From assembly GCA_036505485.1 (NCBI GenBank), contig DASXTK010000284.1, positions 1-11,207 of the forward strand: DNA of 11,207 nt, read 5' to 3'. The number at the start of each line of letters is the position of its first letter. Positions within the stretch are counted from its first letter, which is position 1. The notes under the pieces are model-generated. The model was not told where the DNA came from, did not search any database, and worked only from the letters and a program-made list of their open reading frames with translations. Of the stretch, positions 1 to 6,802 are shown piece by piece. Source of the stretch: DASXTK01 sp036505485 (GTDB lineage Bacteria; Actinomycetota; Acidimicrobiia; Acidimicrobiales; VFJN01). Both the position numbers and the translations under genes were made by a program.

Positions 1-32
1 TCTCGTTCATGCCGCTGTTGCTGGTGCTGCGC

Positions 33-1733
33 TCAGAGGCTCTGGCCCCCGAGCGGGTTCCAGCCCTGGTGCAGGTCCGGGCGGGTCCAGCGGATCTCGC
101 CGTTGGGCCCGAGGGCGAAGATGTAGACATCACCGCCGAACGTGGCGGCGCCGATACCGGAGCCGGTGGTCCCCAGCTCGTTCAGCGGGTTCCAGGTTCC
201 CCAGCTACCGGACCCGTACGACTTGACGAAGATGTTCCCGGTGGTGCCTCGGCCGTACACACGGAACTCGCCGGACCGCTGGGTGATGCCCATGGCGCCG
301 GTGATGGCGCCAACGTCGGCCCCGCCCAGGACGGCCGGCGTGGTCCAGTTGGTCCCGTCGGTGGTGAACGTCTGGTATGGAGCGAGGTCGGACCGGGTGT
401 AGGTGACCTGCAGCTGGGTGCCGTAACGCGTTGCGCTCGGCGGCGAGTTGAGCACGTCGGTCGTGCGCCGCTGCCAGCCGGCCCAGCTGTAGGCCCACTC
501 GCCGAACTGGGGCTGCCAGGTAGGCACCAAGGCCTGGCTGTAGAGGTGGCCTTCGATACCGCGACCGAACACATACAGGGTCCCGTTCAGAACCGCCGCG
601 GCCGGTTGCATCGAGAGATGGCCGCCGCCGGGGAGCAACTGCCACCCCTGCCACGTTTGCCCGCCGTCGTAGGACGTCTGCCAGTAGACGTCGGTCGAGC
701 CGTCCGCCTTTCTGGCGCCGTTGCCGAACAGGTCGATGCGCGCCGTGTTGTTGCGGTCCGTCCACGCCACCGCGGCCGGCGCCGAGCTGAGGTAGGCATT
801 GCCTGTCGAGCGCCAACCCGACCAGCTACCGGTGTAGGTGTTCTGGAACACCGCGAAGTTCGTGCCCCGGACGAAGACGTCCATGCGACTCGCGGTCGAC
901 GTCGCGGCCGGCATCTCCCCGCCGCGGTTCGCCAGGATGTCGAGGTCCGCCTGCGTGCCGTTGAAGACGCTGACGCAATACTCGGGGGTGAGCATGCCGG
1001 GCACCGACTCGATGTCGGAACATCCGTACTGCCACATCAGCCACGACGTCCACCCAGCTGGAAGGTTGGGCGACGAGGCGGTGGTGGTCCAGTGCGCGAC
1101 CTGGAGGGGATAGCTGCCGAACGCGGTGGTCCCGCCCATGCACGAGTTGATCGTGTTCCGGTTGGTGTAGATGATCGGTCTCCGACCGAACGCGGCCTCG
1201 ACCTTGTTGAGCCACACCTTCGCGTCGGCAACGATGACGCTCGCTGGCCCTGGCCAGCAGCCACCGCCGTCCTTCCCTTCGAGGTCCAGGACCGGCGGGA
1301 GCTCACCGCGCCGATGTCCCGTGTAGCCGACAGACCGCAACACGTTGATGAACCGGTCGGCCTGAGCCGCGCCGGTGGTCGGGCTGTTCTGGACGTAGTA
1401 GTGGAACGGCGCCACCGCCAGCCCGGCTGCGACAGCTCGGGGGAACTCTCTCGTGAAGCACGACAGGGTTACGTCCGTCCCTCGTGTCGCCTTCATCGTC
1501 ACGAACTCGCGACCAGAGCCACGTACTCGGCCCCAGTCGTTCGTGGAGGCCGGGCACGGCTTGCCGGCCTCGTTCCCCGGCCAGGCATCCACACCGTTGA
1601 TCGGATACGCGGATGGACTTGCTGTGGCCGGAGTGGCGGGGCCGCCGACGAGGCCGCCTGCGACGAGAGCCACGCCCATGAGGATCAGCCCCAGTCGGGC
1701 CCGCCATCCGGGGTGGTGAGTAGAAGACGCCAT
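33..1733 (-). CDS. Secreted GH25-like lysozyme with C-terminal beta-propeller
   Basis: A 566-residue exported protein, probably a peptidoglycan muramidase with a carbohydrate- or surface-binding propeller. The N-terminus is a Sec signal peptide: basic residues near 11-13, a hydrophobic stretch at 14-30, and probable cleavage after ATA near residue 38. Residues about 45-270 resemble GH25: GVDAW (D49), the strand FVTMKAT, FHYY, the catalytic-type DxE in PPVLDLEG (D150, E152), PIIYT, and MWQYG followed by ADLD (263-265). Residues about 283-566 form five or six repeats, each with a hydrophobic V/IF strand followed by a W-containing turn such as GSWSGW, TWQGW, SWAGW and SWGTW; this is the pattern of PLL-type or sialidase-like propellers. 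The start is the ATG at 1733, because GGGAGGG lies just upstream; a TTG at 1745 in the same frame overlaps that ribosome binding site. The gene is transcribed away from the catabolic cluster and is probably unrelated to it. The fold is confident; substrate and activity are inferred. Confidence 0.85.
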   Translation of the reverse strand: MASSTHHPGWRARLGLILMGVALVAGGLVGGPATPATASPSAYPINGVDAWPGNEAGKPCPASTNDWGRVRGSGREFVTMKATRGTDVTLSCFTREFPRAVAAGLAVAPFHYYVQNSPTTGAAQADRFINVLRSVGYTGHRRGELPPVLDLEGKDGGGCWPGPASVIVADAKVWLNKVEAAFGRRPIIYTNRNTINSCMGGTTAFGSYPLQVAHWTTTASSPNLPAGWTSWLMWQYGCSDIESVPGMLTPEYCVSVFNGTQADLDILANRGGEMPAATSTASRMDVFVRGTNFAVFQNTYTGSWSGWRSTGNAYLSSAPAAVAWTDRNNTARIDLFGNGARKADGSTDVYWQTSYDGGQTWQGWQLLPGGGHLSMQPAAAVLNGTLYVFGRGIEGHLYSQALVPTWQPQFGEWAYSWAGWQRRTTDVLNSPPSATRYGTQLQVTYTRSDLAPYQTFTTDGTNWTTPAVLGGADVGAITGAMGITQRSGEFRVYGRGTTGNIFVKSYGSGSWGTWNPLNELGTTGSGIGAATFGGDVYIFALGPNGEIRWTRPDLHQGWNPLGGQSL

Positions 1734-1778
1734 GTTCCCTCCCAAGAACGCCTAATAGGTGGGCCGACCGTAAGGAGG

Positions 1779-1800
1779 GGGCTGCTAACAGCCCGCTAAC
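1779..1800. repeat. Small hairpin with GCTAAC direct repeats
   Basis: GGGCTG (1779-1784) and CAGCCC (1789-1794) form a perfect 6-bp inverted repeat around CTAA. The hexamer GCTAAC occurs at 1784-1789 and again at 1795-1800, 11 bp apart, which is about one helical turn. It lies about 45-65 bp upstream of the lysozyme start, so it could be a regulator site for that gene. There is no T-run to suggest a terminator. The function is unknown. Confidence 0.3.
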
Positions 1801-1801
1801 C

Positions 1802-1921
1802 AAGAGGGCGCCAACACTCCGCGTCCGGTATGGCGAGGTCCTCACCGAGCTCGGCATGAGCCCCGCCGATCGCACCCGCAAGATCGAGCCGCTCCCCCAC
1901 GGGATCGTCGCCGCCGGCTGA
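1802..1921 (+). pseudogene. Possible C-terminal gene remnant
   Basis: An open plus-strand frame ending in TGA at 1919-1921 reads RYGEVLTELGMSPADRTRKI and about a dozen further residues. The piece ELGMSPADRTR loosely recalls the C-terminal end of small-terminase-like phage proteins, which often finish with a similar L-G-(L/M)-(T/S)-P segment. There is no start codon with a ribosome binding site upstream and no body of a gene. This could be a phage or transposon relic, or chance in GC-rich DNA. Confidence 0.2.
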
Positions 1922-2041
1922 CCGGACCGCTTCGCCCCCCGCCAGCCGCTCACCGGGAGGCGCTCCTTGTCGGATCCGGTCATCGATCCGATCCGGACGG
2001 CATCCCTCTTCTCGCACTTTGCTGTCCGCCTGCCGGATGCT

Positions 2042-2056
2042 GAGAATAGTATTCTC
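2042..2056 (+). promoter_or_regulatory. TetR-type operator upstream of the P450
   Basis: GAGAATA (2042-2048) and TATTCTC (2050-2056) are perfect inverted 7-bp arms around a single G. The site ends 62 bp before the P450 start and sits in a locally AT-rich patch. A possible -35 TTGCTG (2019-2024) is 17 bp upstream of GAGAAT, and TAGTAT (2047-2052) could serve as a -10, so a bound protein would block the promoter. The size and symmetry fit TetR-family sites. The same pattern recurs at 7372-7386. The promoter boxes are tentative; the palindrome is certain. Confidence 0.6.
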
Positions 2057-2118
2057 CATCAGGCAGCAGAAGCGTCTCCTGCGATCGTGGGGGCTGGAAG
2101 GGAGCGTCGGGAGCAGCC

Positions 2119-3399
2119 ATGAGCGATTTCGACACGATCGACTTCTTCCGGGACGGCTCCGTCGTCGCCGACCCGTACCCGTACTTCGACGGCCTCCGGG
2201 AGGAGTGCCCGGTTCGCCGCGAGCCCCACCACGGCGTTTTCATGGTGACCGGCTACGAGGAGGCCTGCGCCGTCTACACCAACCCGGCCACGTTCTCCTC
2301 GTGCAACTCGGTGACCGGCCCGTTCCCCGGCTTCCCGGTCCCGCTCGAGGGCGACGACGTCAGCGACGTCATCGAGCAGCACCGCGACGAGCTCCCGTTC
2401 AGCGATCAGATCACGACGTTCGACCCGCCGAAGCACAAGGCGCACCGGGGCTTGCTCATGCGGCTCCTGACCCCGAAGCGCCTCCGCGAGAACGAGGACT
2501 TCATGTGGCGGCGCGCCGATCGCCAGATCGACGAGTTCGTCGAGCGGGGGCAATGCGAGCTCGTGCGGGAGTTCGCCAAGCCGTTCACGCTGTTCGTCAT
2601 CGCCGAACTCCTCGGTGTGCCCGAGTCCGACCACGAGACCTTCCGCGAAGAGATCCAGGGGCGGCGCCGTAGCGACCACGCCCTCGGGAGCACCGGCGGC
2701 GACGAGCTCGGGCACACCCCACTGGCGTTCCTCTACGACCGACTCACCACGTACATCGAGGACCGCCGGCGCGAGCCGCGCCAGGACGTGCTCACCGGCC
2801 TGGCCACCGCGACGTTCCCCGACGGGTCGACGCCGGAGGTGATCGACGTAGTCCGCGTCGCGGCCAACCTGTTCTCGGCGGGACAGGACACGACAGTTCG
2901 CCTTCTCGCCACCGCGCTGCTGCTGATCGCCGAGCGCCCGGAACTCCAGCAGCTGTTGCGGAACGACCGGGAGCGCATCCCGGACTTCGTCGAGGAGTGC
3001 CTGCGGATCGAGAGCCCGGTGAAGGGTGACTTCCGCATGGCTCGGGTCACGACGGAGGTGGGCGGAGTCGAGATCCCCGCCGGTTCGACGGTGATGGTGC
3101 TCAACGGGGCCGCCAACCGCGACCCGCGCCGGTTCGACGACCCCGGTGCGTTCGCCGTCGACCGTCCGAACACCCGTGAGCACCTGACGTTCGGACGGGG
3201 CATCCATGCGTGCCCCGGTGGCCCCCTCGCTCGCTCCGAGGCCCGTGTGAGCCTCGAGCGGCTGCTCGACCGCATGCAGGACATCCGGGTCTCGGACGCC
3301 GAGCACGGCCCTCCTGGTGCTCGCCGCTTCGAGTACGACCCGACCTTCGTCCTGCGTGGCCTGACCCGACTCCACCTGGAGTTCACGCCGGTCGACTGA
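2119..3399 (+). CDS. Cytochrome P450
   Basis: A soluble bacterial class P450 monooxygenase of 426 residues, the usual length. The haem-binding loop is FGRGIHACPG (358-367) with the axial thiolate C365. The K-helix ExxR is E293-R296, followed by the usual acidic/proline meander. The I-helix oxygen-activation motif is AGQDTT (254-259). The C-helix region DPPKHKAHR (102-110) is the family's usual haem-propionate contact. There is no signal or membrane anchor. The start is the ATG at 2119, with GGGAG five bases upstream. It should need a ferredoxin and reductase, and neither is encoded in the window. It has its own promoter region and is separated by 174 bp from the hydrolase genes that follow. 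The palindrome upstream resembles that before the Rieske gene, which suggests common control. I cannot assign a CYP family or substrate; a hydrophobic terpenoid, steroid or aromatic compound is only a guess. Confidence 0.95.
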   Translation: MSDFDTIDFFRDGSVVADPYPYFDGLREECPVRREPHHGVFMVTGYEEACAVYTNPATFSSCNSVTGPFPGFPVPLEGDDVSDVIEQHRDELPFSDQITTFDPPKHKAHRGLLMRLLTPKRLRENEDFMWRRADRQIDEFVERGQCELVREFAKPFTLFVIAELLGVPESDHETFREEIQGRRRSDHALGSTGGDELGHTPLAFLYDRLTTYIEDRRREPRQDVLTGLATATFPDGSTPEVIDVVRVAANLFSAGQDTTVRLLATALLLIAERPELQQLLRNDRERIPDFVEECLRIESPVKGDFRMARVTTEVGGVEIPAGSTVMVLNGAANRDPRRFDDPGAFAVDRPNTREHLTFGRGIHACPGGPLARSEARVSLERLLDRMQDIRVSDAEHGPPGARRFEYDPTFVLRGLTRLHLEFTPVD

Positions 3400-3408
3400 G
3401 GTCGTCAG

Positions 3409-3428
3409 GCGGGACACGGTGACCCCGC
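3409..3428 (+). terminator. Weak hairpin after the P450
   Basis: GCGGG (3409-3413) and CCCGC (3424-3428) pair around a 10-base loop, followed by the pyrimidine-rich run CTCTTCTC (3431-3438). It lies ten bases after the P450 stop codon. The stem is only 5 bp and there is no true T-run, so it is at best a weak terminator. Confidence 0.25.
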
Positions 3429-3442
3429 ATCTCTTCTCATGA

Positions 3443-3456
3443 TGGCACTCGTGCCA
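3443..3456. promoter_or_regulatory. Palindrome TGGCAC-TC-GTGCCA
   Basis: Perfect 6-bp inverted arms lie at 3443-3448 and 3451-3456. A related copy sharing ATGGCACT-N-GTG occurs 68 bp downstream at 3510-3521, itself containing the palindrome CACTAGTG. The two copies flank the larger concentric palindrome at 3460-3501. Paired sites of this sort suggest a second DNA-binding protein or looping between two dimers; this is inference. Confidence 0.45.
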
Positions 3457-3459
3457 CAC

Positions 3460-3501
3460 CTGGACAATGGCGTTCTCGAAATCGAGAAGATGGTTGTCCA
3501 G
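3460..3501. promoter_or_regulatory. Concentric double palindrome before the truncated hydrolase
   Basis: Two inverted repeats share one centre (between 3480 and 3481). The outer arms are CTGGACAA (3460-3467) and TTGTCCAG (3494-3501). The inner arms are TTCTCGA (3473-3479) and TCGAGAA (3482-3488). The 5-base spacers between the arms are not complementary. The right outer arm contains TTGTCC (3494-3499), which could be a -35 with TAGTGT (3517-3522) as the -10 at 17-bp spacing. The site would then be an operator overlapping the promoter of the gene at 3574. It could also fold as an RNA hairpin, but there is no T-run. Confidence 0.55.
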
Positions 3502-3573
3502 CGATCTGCATGGCACTAGTGTCGATGAACAGCCAGGCGCACCGACCAGAGCAACTCGAGGGGGAGGTCGGGA

Positions 3574-4428
3574 ATGATTCGTCGTCTGATGGGGGCCGCT
3601 GTGTGTGCGCTCCTTCTGTCTGTGGGCATGAGCGCGGCCGCCGAGGCGGGTGCAGGGTCGCCGACGGTGTCGGGGCCGGTCACCGGCGGGAACGGGGTGC
3701 CGATCGTGTTCAGTGGCCAGCCGGCGGACCGGCTGGTGGGTCGTGAGACCTTCGATCTCGCATCGGTCGGTTACATGGAGGAGGAGTTCTTCCTCGAGGG
3801 CACGGCCAACGCCTACTCGCCGGCAGCGGGGTCGACCCTCACCAGCGACGGCAAGTGGACGCTCGAGCCGTCGTCGCAGGCCCCGTACACGACCCGGGTA
3901 GTGGTGAACCGTCCGATCGACGACCGGGACTTCAACGGCACCGTCGTCGTCGAGTGGCTCAACGTCTCGGGTGGAGCGAACCAGCCGAACCCCGGCTTCA
4001 CCTGCGCCTCGCCGATCAACACCGGGCCACAGACCTTCGTGCTCCGCTCGGCGATGGCAGGCCTCAACCGCTGGGTCGCCCGCGGCACGCCACCCCCCGA
4101 GGCGCCTCGCCTGGAGACCATCAGCATCGCGCCGGTCCAGTACGTCCTGGACGCCAACGGCAACGTGCGTGGGGGGATCCGGACCCCGGCCGTGGACGCT
4201 CCGGTCGCCACCCTCAGCGGCCTGGGCCAGACCGGCACGACCTTCTGCGTCCTCTTCGGCACCACCATGCCGCTGACCCAGGAGCAGCTGACCGCGCTGT
4301 ACCGCAACCACGGCGGCTTCGTCCGGGCCTGGAGCCGAGCTACCTTGAACGCCTTCAGGGCCGGGTTCCTGCGACCCGAAGACGCCCTCAACCTCCTGGT
4401 CGTCGGAGCGCGATCCGACATTCCCTGA
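3574..4428 (+). CDS. Core-deleted secreted 'alpha/beta hydrolase domain' protein
   Basis: A 284-residue exported protein homologous along both ends to the 502-residue product at 4500-6008. The signal peptide has RR at 3-4, a hydrophobic stretch at 7-22 and probable cleavage after AEA near residue 25. Residues 30-142 match the paralogue's N-terminal part (TVSGPVT, GYMEEEFFLEG, EWLNVSGG). Residues 143-284 match its C-terminal part (INTGPQ, PPEAPRLE, GGIRTPAVDAP). The jump occurs at F142-T143 (about 3997-4002). It skips what corresponds to residues 154-362 of the paralogue, about 210 residues, including the GESQSA nucleophile elbow and the candidate catalytic His. The frame is intact and the start has a strong GAGGGGGAGG, so it is probably expressed. 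It cannot be a normal serine hydrolase. It may be a dead relic, a binding protein, or an assembly artefact. The two genes are clearly diverged, so the duplication is not recent. Confidence 0.85.
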   Translation: MIRRLMGAAVCALLLSVGMSAAAEAGAGSPTVSGPVTGGNGVPIVFSGQPADRLVGRETFDLASVGYMEEEFFLEGTANAYSPAAGSTLTSDGKWTLEPSSQAPYTTRVVVNRPIDDRDFNGTVVVEWLNVSGGANQPNPGFTCASPINTGPQTFVLRSAMAGLNRWVARGTPPPEAPRLETISIAPVQYVLDANGNVRGGIRTPAVDAPVATLSGLGQTGTTFCVLFGTTMPLTQEQLTALYRNHGGFVRAWSRATLNAFRAGFLRPEDALNLLVVGARSDIP

Positions 4429-4446
4429 GATGATGGGATGCCGCTC

Positions 4447-4476
4447 CTGATAATCTGACTCGCGGATTTTTATAGT
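4447..4476 (+). promoter_or_regulatory. Putative promoter of the lipoprotein hydrolase operon
   Basis: CTGATA (4447-4452) and TATAGT (4471-4476) resemble -35 and -10 boxes at 18-bp spacing, in a short AT-rich stretch that stands out from its surroundings. Transcription would begin about 17 bases before the GTG at 4500. No clear operator palindrome was found here, unlike the promoters before the P450 and Rieske genes. Confidence 0.4.
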
Positions 4477-4499
4477 GGAATTCGCATGGGGGAGAACTC

Positions 4500-6008
4500 G
4501 TGGTTCGACGACGGCTCGTGGTGGCGCTGGTGGGGGTGCTCGTGGTGGGGAGCTCGTGCTCGTCGGGGGACTCGTCCGGGGATGAGGGCGAGGCGGCCGA
4601 CCGGGATGCGGCGGAGGAGCCCGCTGCGCCGGTGCCTGGTCCTGACGTGGCCCGCCCGACGGTGAGTGGTCCGGTGACGAGCGGGACGCACGACGGGCCC
4701 TTCAACGCGATGCCGGCGGAGCTGGCCGAGCGCGGCGGCTACGTCGAGGAGGAGTACTTCCTCGAGGGGGAGGCGACCGCCTACCAGCCCGAGGGCGAGC
4801 AGGGCGAGGACGGCCGCTGGTCGGTGACCGAGGCGGGCACAGCCCCGTATCAGACCCGCATCATCGTGCGCCGCCCCGAGGACCCCGACGACTTCGACGG
4901 GACAGTCTTCGTCGAATGGCTCAACGTGACCGCGGGCGTCGACGGCGACCCCGACTTCGGCCTCGCCAACCCCGAGCTGCTGTCGCATGGTTCGGCCTAC
5001 ATCGGCGTGTCGGCCCAGCGGGCGGGGGTCGAGGGGGGAGGCGCGGTCATCGCGATCGAGGGCGCGGAGATACAGGCGCTCAAGCAGTGGGATCCGGTGC
5101 GTTACGGCGAGCTGACGCATCCCGGCGACGCCTACTCCTACGACATCTTCTCCCAGGCGGCGCAGGCTGTCCGCCGCCCCGCTGACGTCGACGTGTTGGA
5201 CGGGCTGGAGGCCCGCCATGTCATCGCCATGGGCGAGTCGCAGTCCGCGGCGCGCATGGTCAGCTACGTGGACGCCGTGCACCCGGTCGCCCGCATCTTC
5301 GACGGGTTCCTGATCCACAGCCGGGGCGGCGGGGGAGCCCCGCTGGGCGAGGGCGGCTCGCCGATCGGGGAGGGGGTGGCGCGCATTCGCGACGACCTCG
5401 ACGTGCCGGTGCTGCAGTTCGAGACCGAGACCGACCTGTTCGGCGTGCTCGGCTACCGCCGGGCGCAGCAGGACGACACCGACATGCTGCGCACTTGGGA
5501 GGTGGCCGGGACCGCCCACGCCGACCGCGGCATCCTCGACTACAACCGGGAGCTGGCGGCGGCGAGCGGCTTGGATCTGGAGGCGCAGTGCGGCTCGATC
5601 AACGCCGGCCCCCAGCCCCAGGTCCTGCGGGCCGCCATCACCGCGCTGCGGGCGTGGGTCGTCGACGGCGAGCTGCCGCCGGAGGCGCCCCGGCTCGAGG
5701 TCGGGGCCGACGCCATCGCCCGTGACGAACGCGGCATCGCTCTAGGTGGCATCCGCACCCCGGCGGTCGACGCGCCGATCTCGGTTCTGACCGGCGAGTC
5801 ACCGCCCGGCCGCAGCATCATCTGCACGCTGTTCGGCGACACCCGGCCGCTCGATGCCGCCACCTTGACCGGGCTGTACCCGGTTCACCAGGACTACGTC
5901 GACGCCGTGACCGAGTCAGCCAGGGCCGCGGTGGAGGCGGGGTTCCTGCTCCCGGCCGACGCCGACGACTTCATCGCCACGGCCGAGGACGCCTCCATCC
6001 CGGAGTGA
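4500..6008 (+). CDS. Lipoprotein alpha/beta hydrolase (full-length paralogue)
   Basis: A 502-residue exported member of the large 'alpha/beta hydrolase domain' family (the group I know as Pfam Abhydrolase_10). The N-terminus has RRR, a hydrophobic run at 6-16 and a weak lipobox GSSC with C20, then a Ser/Gly/acidic linker to about residue 50, so it is probably a membrane-anchored extracellular lipoprotein. The nucleophile elbow is GESQSA (245-250) with S247. The likely catalytic His is H340 in AGTAHAD. E308, E310 or D312 in QFETETD are candidate acids. Conserved EYFLEG (85-90), FVEWLNVTAG and GGIRTPAVDAP frame the fold. The start is the GTG at 4500, with GGGGGAG five bases upstream; a nearby ATG at 4486 is out of frame. 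It is followed after 29 bp by the SDR gene, probably in one operon. It may hydrolyse an ester outside the cell; the substrate is unknown. Confidence 0.85.
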   Translation: MVRRRLVVALVGVLVVGSSCSSGDSSGDEGEAADRDAAEEPAAPVPGPDVARPTVSGPVTSGTHDGPFNAMPAELAERGGYVEEEYFLEGEATAYQPEGEQGEDGRWSVTEAGTAPYQTRIIVRRPEDPDDFDGTVFVEWLNVTAGVDGDPDFGLANPELLSHGSAYIGVSAQRAGVEGGGAVIAIEGAEIQALKQWDPVRYGELTHPGDAYSYDIFSQAAQAVRRPADVDVLDGLEARHVIAMGESQSAARMVSYVDAVHPVARIFDGFLIHSRGGGGAPLGEGGSPIGEGVARIRDDLDVPVLQFETETDLFGVLGYRRAQQDDTDMLRTWEVAGTAHADRGILDYNRELAAASGLDLEAQCGSINAGPQPQVLRAAITALRAWVVDGELPPEAPRLEVGADAIARDERGIALGGIRTPAVDAPISVLTGESPPGRSIICTLFGDTRPLDAATLTGLYPVHQDYVDAVTESARAAVEAGFLLPADADDFIATAEDASIPE

Positions 6009-6037
6009 CGCTCACCATCGATTGGAGGACGAGTCTC

Positions 6038-6802
6038 ATGGCCACACCGAACAAGGACCGACCCACGGCCATCGTGACCGGCGGCGGCTCGGGGATCGGC
6101 CTGGCCATCGGCGAGCGCCTCGCCGCCGACGGCATCTCCGTCGCTGTCTTCGACCGCGACGGCATCTCGGCGGAGGCCGCCGCGGCCAAGATCGGGGCGG
6201 CCGGGGGCACGGCCGCCGGGCTCACCGTCGACGTCACCGACCGCTCGCAGATCGACGCCGGGGTGGACGAGGTGCGGACCCGGCTCGGGCGGCCGACGAT
6301 CCTCGTCAACAACGCCGGTCTCGACGGCTTCGACCCGTTCCTGTCCATCGCGGCCGAGAAGTGGGACCGCATCCTGGCGGTGAACCTCACCGGCACCTTC
6401 CACTGCTGCCAGGCGGTGGTGCCCGACATGATCGAGGCGGGCTGGGGCCGGATCGTGAACATCTCCTCGTCGAGTGCCCAGGGCGGCCAGCCGCTGATGA
6501 CCCACTACGTGGCGGCCAAGGCCGGTGTCATCGGCTTCACCAAGGCCCTGGCCCTGGAGCTCGGACCGCAGGGGATCACCGTCAACACCATCCCGCCGGG
6601 GTTCATCGACACGCCGATGCTGCGCGCCGCAGAGAGCAAGGGGCTGTTGGGCAAGGGCATCGACCACCACCGGTCCACGACCCCGGTGCGCCGGGTTGGG
6701 CGACCGGAGGACATCGCCGCCATGTGCTCGTTCCTGGTCCGGGACGAGGCTGGCTACATCACGGGCCAGGTGCTGGGGGTCAACGGTGGGCGGACCACCT
6801 GA
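6038..6802 (+). CDS. Short-chain dehydrogenase/reductase (NAD-type)
   Basis: A classical SDR of 254 residues, the typical length. The cofactor loop is TGGGSGIG (14-21). D39, at the end of the second strand (VAVFDRD), favours NAD(H) over NADP(H). NNAG is at 91-94 and N116 is in the active-site helix. The catalytic Ser lies in the SSSS run (S144 by spacing), with Y157 and K161 in YVAAK. The C-terminus GQVLGVNGG is the usual end of FabG-like members. The start is the ATG at 6038 with GGAGGA eight bases upstream. A GTG at 6005, overlapping the previous stop, would add 11 residues and has no comparable ribosome binding site. It probably oxidises a secondary alcohol made by one of the oxygenases. 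Substrate specificity cannot be read. Confidence 0.93.
   Translation: MATPNKDRPTAIVTGGGSGIGLAIGERLAADGISVAVFDRDGISAEAAAAKIGAAGGTAAGLTVDVTDRSQIDAGVDEVRTRLGRPTILVNNAGLDGFDPFLSIAAEKWDRILAVNLTGTFHCCQAVVPDMIEAGWGRIVNISSSSAQGGQPLMTHYVAAKAGVIGFTKALALELGPQGITVNTIPPGFIDTPMLRAAESKGLLGKGIDHHRSTTPVRRVGRPEDIAAMCSFLVRDEAGYITGQVLGVNGGRTT

Larger units (their letters stand above)
1734..2118. other. Intergenic region between lysozyme and P450 genes
   Basis: This 385-bp gap separates divergently transcribed genes. It holds the short leader of the minus-strand lysozyme, a hairpin with GCTAAC repeats (1779-1800), a possible coding remnant (1802-1921), and the palindromic operator before the P450 (2042-2056). 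I see no intact gene. The ORFs that can be opened on the minus strand here lack a ribosome binding site and recognisable protein motifs. Confidence 0.6.

Noticed and set aside
9..1799. Long plus-strand open frame of 596 codons opposite the lysozyme
   Set aside because: The product is an Arg/Gly/Val/Pro-rich string without motifs, and the minus strand encodes a clear signal peptide, GH25 motifs and propeller. It is a GC-driven shadow.
2042..2056. Reading the GAGAAT palindrome as a Fur or iron box
   Set aside because: The site is only 15 bp and does not match the GATAAT-repeat pattern of Fur boxes; the downstream genes are not iron-uptake genes. A TetR-type operator fits better.
3460..3501. 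Reading the concentric palindrome as a Rho-independent terminator of the P450
   Set aside because: No T-run follows on either strand, the stem is interrupted by unpaired 5-base spacers, and it overlaps a plausible promoter of the next gene.
2059..4311. Minus-strand open frame of 750 codons across the P450 and the truncated hydrolase
   Set aside because: It spans two plus-strand genes with unambiguous motifs, and the translation is low-complexity Arg/Val/Glu/Gly. It is a shadow frame.
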